Source of the DNA: Defluviicoccus sp. | GTDB taxonomy: Bacteria; Pseudomonadota; Alphaproteobacteria; MPNO01 | Reading direction: 5' to 3' | Length of the DNA: 60,913 nt | Assembly (NCBI GenBank): GCA_028820505.1 | Contig: JAPPIT010000141.1 | Location: 1-60,913, forward strand | Shown here: positions 29,350 through 36,633 of the stretch, one piece after another | Layout: each line of letters opens with the position of its first letter | Position numbering within the stretch: the first letter of the stretch is position 1 | Notes under the pieces: generated by a model | Told to the model about the DNA's origin: nothing | The model's database searches: none | Seen by the model: the letters and a program-made list of their open reading frames with translations, nothing else | Program-made: the position numbers and the translations under genes

Positions 29350-30273
29350 ATGCAAATCTACCTGCCCATCGCGGAAGTCTCGGTCAACGTCGCGCTGCTT
29401 CTGGGGTTGGGCGGCGGCGTCGGCTTTCTCTCGGGGTTGTTCGGGGTGGGCGGCGGATTCCTGATGACGCCGCTGCTCATCTTCATCGGCATCCCGCCCG
29501 CGGTCGCCGTCGCGACCGAGGCCAACCAGGTCGTGGCCGCCTCGGTCTCCGGCGCGCTCGCCCATTGGCGGCGGCGTAACGTCGACGTCAAGATGGGGCT
29601 GGTGCTGCTCGCCGGCGGCTTCGTCGGGTCGAGCCTCGGCGTCTGGCTGTTCACCCTGCTGCGCGGGATCGGCCAGATCGATTTCGTGATCTCCGTCTCC
29701 TACGTGGTGTTTCTCGGGATCATCGGCGTGCTGATGGTGGTCGAGAGCGTGCGCGCCTGGCAGCGCCAGCGCAATCCGGCCGCGCCGCGGAAGAGACTTC
29801 ACCAGCATTACTGGGTGCACGGTTTGCCGCTGAAGATGCGGTTCCGCACCTCCAAGCTCTACATCAGCGCGCTTCTGCCGTTCTCGATCGGCCTGTTCGT
29901 CGGCGTGCTGGCCGCCATCATGGGCGTCGGCGGCGGGTTCGTGATGGTTCCGGCGATGATCTACCTGCTCGGAATGCCGACCTCGATCGTCGTCGGCACC
30001 TCGCTGTTCCAGATCGTGTTCGTCACCGCCAACGTCACCCTCCTGCAGGCGATCAACAACCAGACGGTCGACATCGTTCTCGCGCTCTTCCTTCTGATCG
30101 GCGGCGTCATCGGCGCCCAGATCGGCGCCCGGGTCTCGGGCAGGTTGCGCGGCGAGCAGCTGAGGATTCTGCTCGGCCTGATCGTCCTCGCCGTCTGCGT
30201 GCGCGTCGCGTGGGGGCTGGTCGCCACGCCGGAGGACATGTTCGCGCTCGGCGTGCCGGGAGGACGGGAATGA
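29350..30273 (+). CDS. TauE/SafE-family sulfite/organosulfonate exporter-like permease
   Basis: 307 residues with about eight helices. It shows the internal duplication typical of TauE/SafE: GLFGVGGGFLMTPLLIFIG near residues 29-47 and AAIMGVGGGFVMVPAMIYL near 188-206. Family members export small sulfur-containing or carboxylate anions; the substrate here is unknown. It overlaps the next gene by ATGA and so forms an operon with the TIGR02186 protein and the universal stress protein. Confidence 0.87.
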   Translation: MQIYLPIAEVSVNVALLLGLGGGVGFLSGLFGVGGGFLMTPLLIFIGIPPAVAVATEANQVVAASVSGALAHWRRRNVDVKMGLVLLAGGFVGSSLGVWLFTLLRGIGQIDFVISVSYVVFLGIIGVLMVVESVRAWQRQRNPAAPRKRLHQHYWVHGLPLKMRFRTSKLYISALLPFSIGLFVGVLAAIMGVGGGFVMVPAMIYLLGMPTSIVVGTSLFQIVFVTANVTLLQAINNQTVDIVLALFLLIGGVIGAQIGARVSGRLRGEQLRILLGLIVLAVCVRVAWGLVATPEDMFALGVPGGRE

Positions 30274-31019
30274 GGACGGCCCGCCGCTCCGTGTTGCTGC
30301 TCTCCGCCGCGCTGTTCGCGCTCGCGGCCTCGCCCGCCCGCCCGGCCGAGAAGCTGCTGGTCGATCTTTCCGACGACGAGATCGCGATCACCACCGGCTT
30401 CACCGGGACCGAGCTGCTGCTGTTCGGCACCAAGGAGCAGCGCGGCGATGTCGTGGTCGTGCTGCGCGGTCCGGATCGCGACGCCGTCGTGCGGCGGCGC
30501 GAGCGCGTCGCCGGCGTATGGGTCAACGGCGCGTCGGTGATATTTCGCGGCGTGCCCGCCTATTACCGCGTGGCTTCGAGTCGGCCTCTGGAGGACATCG
30601 CGCCGCCCGAAATCCTGTCCGCGAACGGCATAACCGCCGGCACGCTCGACCTCGCCGGCACGACCGACGTGCCGGCGGCGCGGAGGGTGTCGTTCCAGGA
30701 CGGGCTGATCCGGAACAAGACCCGACAGGGTCTTTACGGCTACGAGCCCCGCGGCGTCGCGATCCGGGGCGAGCGCCTGTTCCGGACCACGGCAACCTTC
30801 CCGGCGAACGTGCCGACCGGTCCCTACCGGGTGAGCGTCTATCTCTTCGACCGTGGTAGACTGGCGGCGCAAAGGGAGTCCACTCTGGTCGTCAGGAAAG
30901 TCGGGCTGGGCGCGGACATTTTCGCCTTCGCGCACCGGCAGGGGGCGTTGTACGGCGTTATCGCGATCGTGGTAGCGGTGTTCGCCGGATGGCTGGCCGG
31001 TGTCGTCTTCCGACGGTGA
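30270..31019 (+). CDS. TIGR02186-family membrane-anchored periplasmic protein
   Basis: 249 residues. A signal peptide (about 1-26, RRSVLLLSAALFALAASPAR) precedes a beta-rich periplasmic domain (LVDLSDDEIAITTGFTGTEL, then LFGTK), and a C-terminal membrane helix (about 226-246, LYGVIAIVVAVFAGWLAGVV) leaves only a few cytoplasmic residues. This matches TIGR02186, an uncharacterised alphaproteobacterial family repeatedly found beside TauE-type permeases. It may be a partner subunit of the exporter; that is inference from context. Confidence 0.82.
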   Translation: MRTARRSVLLLSAALFALAASPARPAEKLLVDLSDDEIAITTGFTGTELLLFGTKEQRGDVVVVLRGPDRDAVVRRRERVAGVWVNGASVIFRGVPAYYRVASSRPLEDIAPPEILSANGITAGTLDLAGTTDVPAARRVSFQDGLIRNKTRQGLYGYEPRGVAIRGERLFRTTATFPANVPTGPYRVSVYLFDRGRLAAQRESTLVVRKVGLGADIFAFAHRQGALYGVIAIVVAVFAGWLAGVVFRR

Positions 31020-31032
31020 CGGGAACGGGGGA

Positions 31033-31545
31033 ATGACCGACCAACGGGATGCGGGCGGCGGTTCCGCGGAAGCGGCGGCCGGACGGGAGCGGGTCTTCCT
31101 GTGCGTCGTCGATTCCAGCGAGGAGGTGCGGGTTGCGCTGCGCTTCGCGGCGCTCAGAGCCAAGCGCTCGGGCGGTCGTGTGGCGCTGCTCTACGTCATC
31201 GAACCTGGCGACTTCCAGCACTGGATGTCGGTGGCGGAAAAGATGCGCGAGGAGCGGAGGGAGGAGGCCGAGCAGGTGCTCCAGGAGCATGCGGCCCAGG
31301 TCGTCGCCATTACCGGCCGCACGCCGATTTTCCACGTCCGCGAAGGGGAGCCGAGGGATGCGATCGTTCAGCTGATCGAAGAGGAGCCGGCAATCTCCAT
31401 CCTGGTGCTCGGCGCCGGCACCGACAAGAAGGGCCCCGGACCGCTGGTGTCCTCGATCGCCGGCCGGTTTTCGGGCAAGTTTCCTGTCCCGATCACCGTC
31501 GTCCCGGGGACCCTGAGCGACGAACAGCTCGACGGGCTGGCCTGA
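31033..31545 (+). CDS. universal stress protein (UspA family)
   Basis: 170 residues with a single Usp domain. VFLCVVDSSEEVRVALRFAA opens the domain, and the C-terminal nucleotide loop LGAGTDKKGPGPLVSSIAG is followed by PVPITVVPG. The glycine-rich loop suggests ATP binding, but the spacing differs somewhat from the classical G-2x-G-9x-G(S/T) pattern. It starts 13 bp after the TIGR02186 gene behind GGGGGA, so it is the third gene of that operon. Confidence 0.88.
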   Translation: MTDQRDAGGGSAEAAAGRERVFLCVVDSSEEVRVALRFAALRAKRSGGRVALLYVIEPGDFQHWMSVAEKMREERREEAEQVLQEHAAQVVAITGRTPIFHVREGEPRDAIVQLIEEEPAISILVLGAGTDKKGPGPLVSSIAGRFSGKFPVPITVVPGTLSDEQLDGLA

Positions 31546-31554
31546 GAGACAGAG

Positions 31555-31563
31555 TTATCCACA
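31555..31563 (+). other. perfect DnaA-box sequence
   Basis: TTATCCACA, a perfect match to the high-affinity DnaA box, lies in the 77-bp gap between the universal stress protein and the glucosaminidase gene. A TTGACC (31571-31576) follows 7 bp later and could be the -35 of the downstream gene, in which case DnaA might act as a regulator. A single 9-mer can occur by chance. Confidence 0.4.
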
Positions 31564-31622
31564 GGCATCCTTGACCAATTCGGGTAAATCCCCACCTACT
31601 TCTCCCGAAATCGACTCCGCCA

Positions 31623-32672
31623 ATGCTGGAAAACCGGGCCGCCGAACGCGGTCGCTTGCCGAAGAGAGCAGGAGTGTTGGAAGCGTTGCAATTCCGGCGA
31701 ATTGCCGCCCGTGCGTCGATCGTCGGCGTGTCGGTCCTTGCGGCCGCGTCGCCGACATTCGCGGAGACCCGCAGCGGCGCCGGCGGCGAGAGCTACCGGT
31801 TGTCCAGTCTCGACCGGCCCGCCGCCTCTCCCGGGCGGACGACATCGTCGGCTTCCGGCACCACGGTCGAGGCGCTGGAAGCGCTGTTCGCGCATATCGG
31901 TTACCACCTCGACGGGGTCAGGAAGCGCGGGATCGTGCCGCGGCTTCTGGTTCGCGAGATGCCCGGCGACCTGCCCGCCCTGCTCGACGTCGAGCGGCGC
32001 AAGGCGATCTTCATCCGGATCGCGCTGCCCCTGATACTCGCGACCAACGAAGCGATCGCGCGCGACCGGGCGCGGATCGAGCGGCTTCGAACGGCGCGCG
32101 ACCGGAACCGGCCGCTTTCGGTCGAGGACGTCCGGTGGCTCTGGCAGATCTTCGTCGCCTACAAGGTGGCGCCGTTCGACTTCGACGAGCTGTTGCGCCG
32201 GGTCGACATCGTTCCGCCCTCGCTCGCGATTGCCCAGGCCGCCGAGGAGTCCGGCTGGGGAACCTCCCGCTTCGTCCGCCACGGAAACGCCCTCTTCGGC
32301 GAGCGGATATACCGGGGCACGAAGGGGATGGTGCCCAGCCGCATTGCGAAGGGCCACAGATTCCGGGTGCGGAGCTTCGGGCAGTTGTTCACCGCCGTGG
32401 TCGCTTACGCCTCCAACCTGAACACCCACCCCGCCTACCGAGCCTTCCGGGCCGCACGCAGCGCGATGCGGGCGGAAAAGGGCCGCTTCGATGCGCCCGC
32501 CCTGGCGGCCGGCCTCGAGGCCTATTCGGAGCGGAGGCAAGCCTATATTGCCACCCTGCGCGCGATTATCCGGACCAACGCGCTCACCGAGTTCGACCGC
32601 CTCCGGCTCGATTCGGGACGCCCCAGGTTTGCGGGGGCCCTAGCCGGCGATCCTGTCCGCGTTTCCAACTAG
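31623..32672 (+). CDS. Bax-like glucosaminidase-domain protein
   Basis: Up to 349 residues. The C-terminal half (about 185-325) is a GH73-type N-acetylglucosaminidase domain with PSLAIAQAAEESGWGTSRF, where the Glu near residue 207 is the expected catalytic acid, followed by GNALFGERIYRG and AYASNLNTHPAYRAFR as in Bax proteins. A signal-like stretch (IVGVSVLAAASPTFAET) lies about 30 residues in, so translation may really begin at a GTG or TTG between 31674 and 31686 behind an AGCAGGAG site. It probably cuts peptidoglycan glycan strands. Its TAG stop overlaps the opposing gene's TAG in a CTAG. Confidence 0.85.
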   Translation: MLENRAAERGRLPKRAGVLEALQFRRIAARASIVGVSVLAAASPTFAETRSGAGGESYRLSSLDRPAASPGRTTSSASGTTVEALEALFAHIGYHLDGVRKRGIVPRLLVREMPGDLPALLDVERRKAIFIRIALPLILATNEAIARDRARIERLRTARDRNRPLSVEDVRWLWQIFVAYKVAPFDFDELLRRVDIVPPSLAIAQAAEESGWGTSRFVRHGNALFGERIYRGTKGMVPSRIAKGHRFRVRSFGQLFTAVVAYASNLNTHPAYRAFRAARSAMRAEKGRFDAPALAAGLEAYSERRQAYIATLRAIIRTNALTEFDRLRLDSGRPRFAGALAGDPVRVSN

Positions 32673-33742
32673 GGACGCGGCACCAGGAACTGGGTGCCGT
32701 ACCAGCGCCAGCGGCCCTGTCTGGCCGGCATCGTGCAGTTGAGGCGCGGACGCCCGGCCGGGAAGGCCTTGTCGAACCTCAGCTCGACGCGCGCCCGGCC
32801 GATGCGCTCCATTCGCACCTTTCCCTGACCGGAGATGTAGCAGGTCAGCAGGTCGATATTGGGCAACGCCCGACCGGTGACCGTGAATCCCACGATGGGA
32901 GGATTGCGGCCCGACCCGAGAAAAATTTCGGACGGCGTGACGTCCACGACCTCCAGCGGCAGCGCGCCGGCGGCCAGCCGGAAACGTTCCGCGCCGCCAT
33001 GGACCTCGTTCATCGGGAAGCGCGGCAGGAAAAGGAACGAAGATCCGGGATGAAGGACGCCCGAATGCTGGCCGAACGCCGCTTCCAACCCGGCTTCCTC
33101 CACCGCCGCCCGCGCCGCCCGGGACATGGCTCCGTAGGGGTAGGCAAAGACTTGCGGCCGCTGCCCGAGCTCGGCTTCCAGGCGTTGCATCGCTCTTGCG
33201 ATGTCGCGGTCGTTGGCATCGCGCCCGAGGAGCGGCATCAACCGGTGCGACGCGGTCTGGGTTCCCACGGTCGCCCGGCCGCGGGCGATCTCGCGGATCT
33301 GCTCCCATGTCATGTAGCCGTCGCTGGAGCCGTCGCTGGCGTCGTCGATCGTGTCGGTAGCGATGAACAGCGTGAACGGAAGACCGGCCTCGCGCAGTCG
33401 CGGCCAGGCATCGGTATAGAAGGAGCGGAACCCGCCGTCGAAGGTAAGCCCGATCGTGCGGTCCGACAGGGCCCGCCCTGCCCTGAGCGCGGTCAGGATT
33501 TCGGGCACGGGTATGACGTTGAGGCCGCGTTCGACGATCACCTGGAGATGAGCGTCGAACTGTTCGAGACGGATGTTCGTGGAGGAGGCACTCGGTTCGC
33601 CGACGCGCTGGTACATGAGGACGACGGCGGAGGAGGCGCTCGCCGCAACCGGGCCCAGAACGAGGGGTAGCGCGGCGAGCGCGCCCAGTATCTGTCTTCG
33701 AAGACGATTTTGCTTGCCGACAGGCATCCGACCGGCCGCCAT
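32669..33742 (-). CDS. polysaccharide deacetylase-like protein with altered metal ligands
   Basis: 357 residues. A signal segment (about 15-38) precedes a NodB-type domain (about 40-240). The usual TFDDG motif is TFDGG here (Asp102-Gly103), so the second, metal-binding Asp is missing. The H(S/T)xxH motif reads QTASH (Gln162 to His166), so the first metal-binding His is Gln. A C-terminal domain (about 240-357) follows. Fold and overall pattern match carbohydrate esterase family 4, but the zinc site looks incomplete; it may be catalytically inactive or use another mechanism. An alternative start is the ATG at 33727. Confidence 0.82.
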   Translation of the reverse strand: MAAGRMPVGKQNRLRRQILGALAALPLVLGPVAASASSAVVLMYQRVGEPSASSTNIRLEQFDAHLQVIVERGLNVIPVPEILTALRAGRALSDRTIGLTFDGGFRSFYTDAWPRLREAGLPFTLFIATDTIDDASDGSSDGYMTWEQIREIARGRATVGTQTASHRLMPLLGRDANDRDIARAMQRLEAELGQRPQVFAYPYGAMSRAARAAVEEAGLEAAFGQHSGVLHPGSSFLFLPRFPMNEVHGGAERFRLAAGALPLEVVDVTPSEIFLGSGRNPPIVGFTVTGRALPNIDLLTCYISGQGKVRMERIGRARVELRFDKAFPAGRPRLNCTMPARQGRWRWYGTQFLVPRP

Positions 33743-33816
33743 CCAAGCCTCGACCGGTTCGGATGTTGCGCGCTCGCGGGCCGCCCGGCAAGGGCCGACC
33801 CGAACCGCGACCCGCC

Positions 33817-34368
33817 TCACATCATGGGTTCCGGCAGATCTCCGTCGCCCAGCAGCGGGTACGAGCGCGCCTCGAACAGCTGATAATGCCACCATTCGTT
33901 GCGGTAGAAATCCCATCCCGCGGCGGTCATCAAACCCAACAGGACGAACCGGTTGCGCTGGGCTCTCGCGTCGATGTCGGTGCAGCCGTGGTGGGACAAG
34001 GGCGTGAAGGCGTCGAACGCCGTACCCATGGGGAGCGCCATACCGTCCCCGTCGAGCAGGGTCAGGTCGAGCGCGACACCGCGCGAGTGCGGCGATCCCC
34101 TGCGCGGGTCGGCGAGGAATTCCGGGTCGGGCGTGTGTTCCCAAAGGGCCTGTTGGGCTTCCCGGGGACGGAATGCGTCGAAGATACATATCCCGAGCCC
34201 GATACCGCGCGCGAGATCGACCGTCCGACGAAGTGCCTCCGCGGCATCGCTGTGCAGGTAGCACGCCGCCCGCGCGTAAACCGGCCGTCCGGTGAAGTTG
34301 CGGTCGGTCGCATAGGCGATGTCGAGCGTGACGTCGAACGCCTCCGGCGTGATCTCTACCAGGGTCAT
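33817..34368 (-). CDS. ddpX: D-alanyl-D-alanine dipeptidase (VanX/DdpX family)
   Basis: 183 residues. The zinc-peptidase signatures are intact: SPHSRGVALD (about 91-100, SxHxxGxAxD) and NEWWH (about 155-159) supplying the catalytic Glu and third zinc ligand; FDAFRP carries the conserved Arg. It hydrolyses D-Ala-D-Ala, either for recycling wall-derived dipeptide as in E. coli DdpX or altering precursor pools. No Van cluster is nearby, so a resistance role is unlikely. No signal peptide is seen. Confidence 0.88.
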   Translation of the reverse strand: MTLVEITPEAFDVTLDIAYATDRNFTGRPVYARAACYLHSDAAEALRRTVDLARGIGLGICIFDAFRPREAQQALWEHTPDPEFLADPRRGSPHSRGVALDLTLLDGDGMALPMGTAFDAFTPLSHHGCTDIDARAQRNRFVLLGLMTAAGWDFYRNEWWHYQLFEARSYPLLGDGDLPEPMM

Positions 34369-34737
34369 GCGGCTGGCCCTCGCACTTGGACGGCGCCACA
34401 ATAGGCGCTCATGTAGATGACTCGAAGGGCGGTCGGGCGGCGCGGCGGCGCTTCCGGGCAGGGGTGCTCTCTCCGGGGGTTGCGCAGGTGCTTCAAGGCA
34501 TCGTGTCCGACGGTCGTTCCGGTCATGGCGTGACCGGTGTTAACCACAGTTGACAGTGCGGCGACCCGGTCTCGCCCGCGGGACGGCCGCGCCGGCTTTC
34601 CGAACCGGTCCCGCAGCAATCCCCGCCAACGCGTTGACGCGGTGGAGAGATCCGCCGGTCCCGCACCCCCCGAGCGGCGCGGACGGGAGAGCCGCCGCGT
34701 CCCCGGGGGACGCGAAAAATAGTCCCATATCGGACCA

Positions 34738-34755
34738 ATGTTTCACGTGAAACAT
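34738..34755. other. parS site 1 (ParB binding)
   Basis: ATGTTTCACGTGAAACAT, a perfect 18-bp palindrome that contains the full 16-bp parS consensus TGTTTCACGTGAAACA. ParB should load and spread here to organise and partition the chromosome origin region. It lies between genes, unlike many parS sites, which fall within coding sequence. Confidence 0.92.
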
Positions 34756-34774
34756 AGGTCAACCTTGCTGACCT
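34756..34774. repeat. inverted repeat between the two parS sites
   Basis: AGGTCA (34756-34761), 7 nt, TGACCT (34769-34774). Its centre, 34765, is also the exact midpoint between the two parS sites, making the whole 34738-34792 segment one large near-palindrome. Confidence 0.75.
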
Positions 34775-34792
34775 TTGTTTCACGTGAAACAT
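34775..34792. other. parS site 2 (ParB binding)
   Basis: TTGTTTCACGTGAAACAT; the inner 16 bp (34776-34791) are a perfect parS consensus identical to site 1. Centre-to-centre distance to site 1 is 37 bp, about 3.5 helical turns. Confidence 0.92.
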
Positions 34793-35016
34793 CAGCAGCC
34801 CCCGCCCGTCGAGTTATCTGCATAAGTCCCCCCACAATAGGGGTGCCCCGGACCGGGCTCAATCGGACCTGCGCGGGGCGGCGCGGGGCGGCGCCCGACG
34901 GAACGCGGATTTCCGGCTATGCCCGTCGGGCGGGCGCGGTATCCTGCAGCCGCGTCGTTTACCACTCCTTTATCGCCGCGATGCGTGCCGCAAGTCGAAC
35001 CCGCGGATCGAGATCG

Positions 35017-35718
35017 ATGCCGCTCCTCCTCGCGATAGACTGCGCCGGCCCCGCCTGTTCGGTCGCGCTGGCCGCGGCGGGAAAAATCGAGGCTTCGCGG
35101 TCCGTCCGCCTCGCCCGGGGTCACGCGGAAGTCCTGATGGCGACGATCGCCGACGCGCTCGCCGAATCCGGCGCGGACTATCGCGACATAGGCTGCTTCG
35201 CCGTGACCGTCGGTCCCGGCTCGTTCACCGGGATCCGCACCGCGATCGCCGCCGCCCGGGGCCTGGCGCTCGCACTCTCGAGACCGCTGGTCGGCGTGAC
35301 GACGCTGGAGGCGGTGGCGCGCGGGGCCCGTCGCGCCGCCGCCCGTGGCGATGCCGACTGCCTTGTTGCCCTTGATACGCGCCGCGCCGACTTATACGCT
35401 CAACGCTTCGCGCCCGACGGCGCGGCGCGAACCCTGCCGGTTGCGATGATGCCAGAACGACTCGTCTCCACCGTCGGCGCGGGGCCTCTGCTTCTTGCGG
35501 GCGATGCGGCGGCGTCTCTCGTTCCCCTCCTCGACGCGCGCGGCATCGCGTTCGACGGTCCGGCGGGCGAAGGCTTTGCCGATGCCGCCGACGTCGCCGG
35601 AATCGCGGCCGAGCGGTGGAATTCGCCGAATGCCGGGGATCTTCCGCCGGTCAGGCCGCTCTATCTGCGGCCTCCCGACGCGACCAAGCCGCCGGCCGGC
35701 GGGCGGCTTCGTCCGTGA
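35017..35718 (+). CDS. tsaB: tRNA threonylcarbamoyladenosine biosynthesis protein TsaB
   Basis: 233 residues. The actin-like ATPase fold begins LLLAIDCAGPACSVALA, and the conserved FAVTVGPGSFTGIRTAIAAA (about 60-79) is the TsaB signature. With TsaD and TsaE it forms the complex that makes t6A37 in ANN-decoding tRNAs. The open frame extends back through the parS sites, but family homology begins at the ATG at 35017. It overlaps rimI by four bases (GTGA). Confidence 0.94.
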   Translation: MPLLLAIDCAGPACSVALAAAGKIEASRSVRLARGHAEVLMATIADALAESGADYRDIGCFAVTVGPGSFTGIRTAIAAARGLALALSRPLVGVTTLEAVARGARRAAARGDADCLVALDTRRADLYAQRFAPDGAARTLPVAMMPERLVSTVGAGPLLLAGDAAASLVPLLDARGIAFDGPAGEGFADAADVAGIAAERWNSPNAGDLPPVRPLYLRPPDATKPPAGGRLRP

Positions 35719-36248
35719 GCGCGGCCGCGATCGAGCCCGTCGCGCCGCGCGACATCGAACGCGTGGCGGCGATCCACGAGGCCTGCTTCGACGATGCCTG
35801 GTCGGGCGACATGATCCGCCGGGTGCTCGGAACGGCCGGCGCATTCGGGCTGGTGGCGCGGGCAGGCGCCGATTTGTCCGTCGTGGCCTTCGCGCTCGCC
35901 CGGATCGCCGTCGACGAGTGCGAGCTTCTTTCGCTCGGCGTCGCCCCCGGCCGCCGCAGGCAGGGTATCGGCGCGGCGTTGCTGGATGCGGCGATGGAGC
36001 GGGCCGCGATCCTCCGCGTACGCCATTTCTTTCTCGAGGTCGGCGAGTTCAACGCGCCCGCCCGGCGACTTTACGAGAGTCGCGGGCTCAAGGTCGTCGG
36101 CAGGCGCGCCGGCTATTACGCGATCGAGGGCGGCGCCGCGATGGATGCGCTCACGATGCGCTGCGAGTCGGATTTCCTCGCCGCCGGGATCGCTCCCGAC
36201 GGCCGGCAGGGGACCTGCGAGCGCCGGGCTATGTCTTCGCGATCCTGA
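35715..36248 (+). CDS. rimI: ribosomal-protein-alanine N-acetyltransferase RimI-like (GNAT)
   Basis: 177 residues from the GTG at 35715, which overlaps the tsaB stop. The acetyl-CoA pyrophosphate loop is GVAPGRRRQGIGAALLDAA, and ELLSLGV and FFLEVGEFNAPARRLYESRG follow the RimI pattern. RimI acetylates the N-terminus of S18 in enterobacteria; tsaB-rimI adjacency supports the orthology. The last 20 bp overlap the convergent TusA-like gene. It has a C-terminal extension of about 20 residues that may be non-essential. Confidence 0.87.
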   Translation: MSAAAIEPVAPRDIERVAAIHEACFDDAWSGDMIRRVLGTAGAFGLVARAGADLSVVAFALARIAVDECELLSLGVAPGRRRQGIGAALLDAAMERAAILRVRHFFLEVGEFNAPARRLYESRGLKVVGRRAGYYAIEGGAAMDALTMRCESDFLAAGIAPDGRQGTCERRAMSSRS

Positions 36249-36498
36249 GGACCATGTCGCCGTCGCGCACGGTCTTGTCCGGCGCAAGGCTTCCCCGCGC
36301 CGGGTCGTCCCGCAGCGGGCGCATCGCGACCACAAGGTGGCCCAGCTCGGTCACCGACGCCGGCACGTTCTCGATCGGCTCGGCGCCGCGCAGGACGATG
36401 GTGGCCGTATCGCCCGACGCCATGCGCTCGATCAGCAGCCGCGTCCGCACGAAGGTCATCGGGCAGACATCCGCCGTGATGTCGAGAAAGTGTTCCAT
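36229..36498 (-). CDS. TusA/SirA-family sulfur-carrier-like protein
   Basis: 89 residues. DITADVCPMTFVRTRLLIER contains the family's Cys-Pro at residues 12-13, the persulfide-carrying Cys of TusA. The usual acidic/Gly residues preceding CP are replaced by Ala-Asp-Val. The role may be sulfur relay in tRNA thiolation or cofactor synthesis, or another; members outside the true TusA clade are poorly characterised. Confidence 0.82.
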   Translation of the reverse strand: MEHFLDITADVCPMTFVRTRLLIERMASGDTATIVLRGAEPIENVPASVTELGHLVVAMRPLRDDPARGSLAPDKTVRDGDMVLRIAKT

Positions 36499-36581
36499 AG
36501 CCGCGATACCCCGCGCCGGACCGGATTATACCACCTGTTTCTCCGCCCGAGGCGCTATGCGGGCGGAACCCGAAATCGACT

Positions 36582-36610
36582 TTGACTATCCCCCCTCGAC
36601 GACCTACCCT
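36582..36610 (+). promoter_or_regulatory. fur promoter
   Basis: TTGACT (36582-36587), 17 bp, TACCCT (36605-36610). Transcription would begin near 36617, leaving about 17 nt before the ATG at 36634, just enough for the GGAG ribosome-binding site. Confidence 0.6.
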
Positions 36611-36633
36611 TTGTTGCGATGGCGGAGCTCGGA

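Larger units (their letters stand above)
34369..35016. other. 648-bp non-coding region containing parS centre
   Basis: No supportable gene lies between ddpX and tsaB. The stretch holds the two parS sites at 34738-34792, a one-mismatch DnaA-box-like TTAACCACA at 34540-34548, a two-mismatch TTATCTGCA at 34814-34822, and a short CCCC/GGGG hairpin around 34830-34845. Open frames starting inside parS (MFHVKH...) are by-products of the palindrome. Confidence 0.6.

Noticed and set aside
33817-34368. Vancomycin-resistance VanX
   Set aside because: No VanH, VanA, VanS or VanR partner is nearby and the organism is Gram-negative; D-Ala-D-Ala recycling is more likely.
34540-34600. TTGACA-type promoter at about 34549
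   Set aside because: A perfect -35 hexamer but no acceptable -10 at 15-19 bp.
34523-34798. Small open frames beginning MFHVKH or MFHVKQ within the parS sites
   Set aside because: parS itself reads as Met-Phe-His-Val-Lys in both directions, a common source of false small genes; no conserved continuation or ribosome-binding site.
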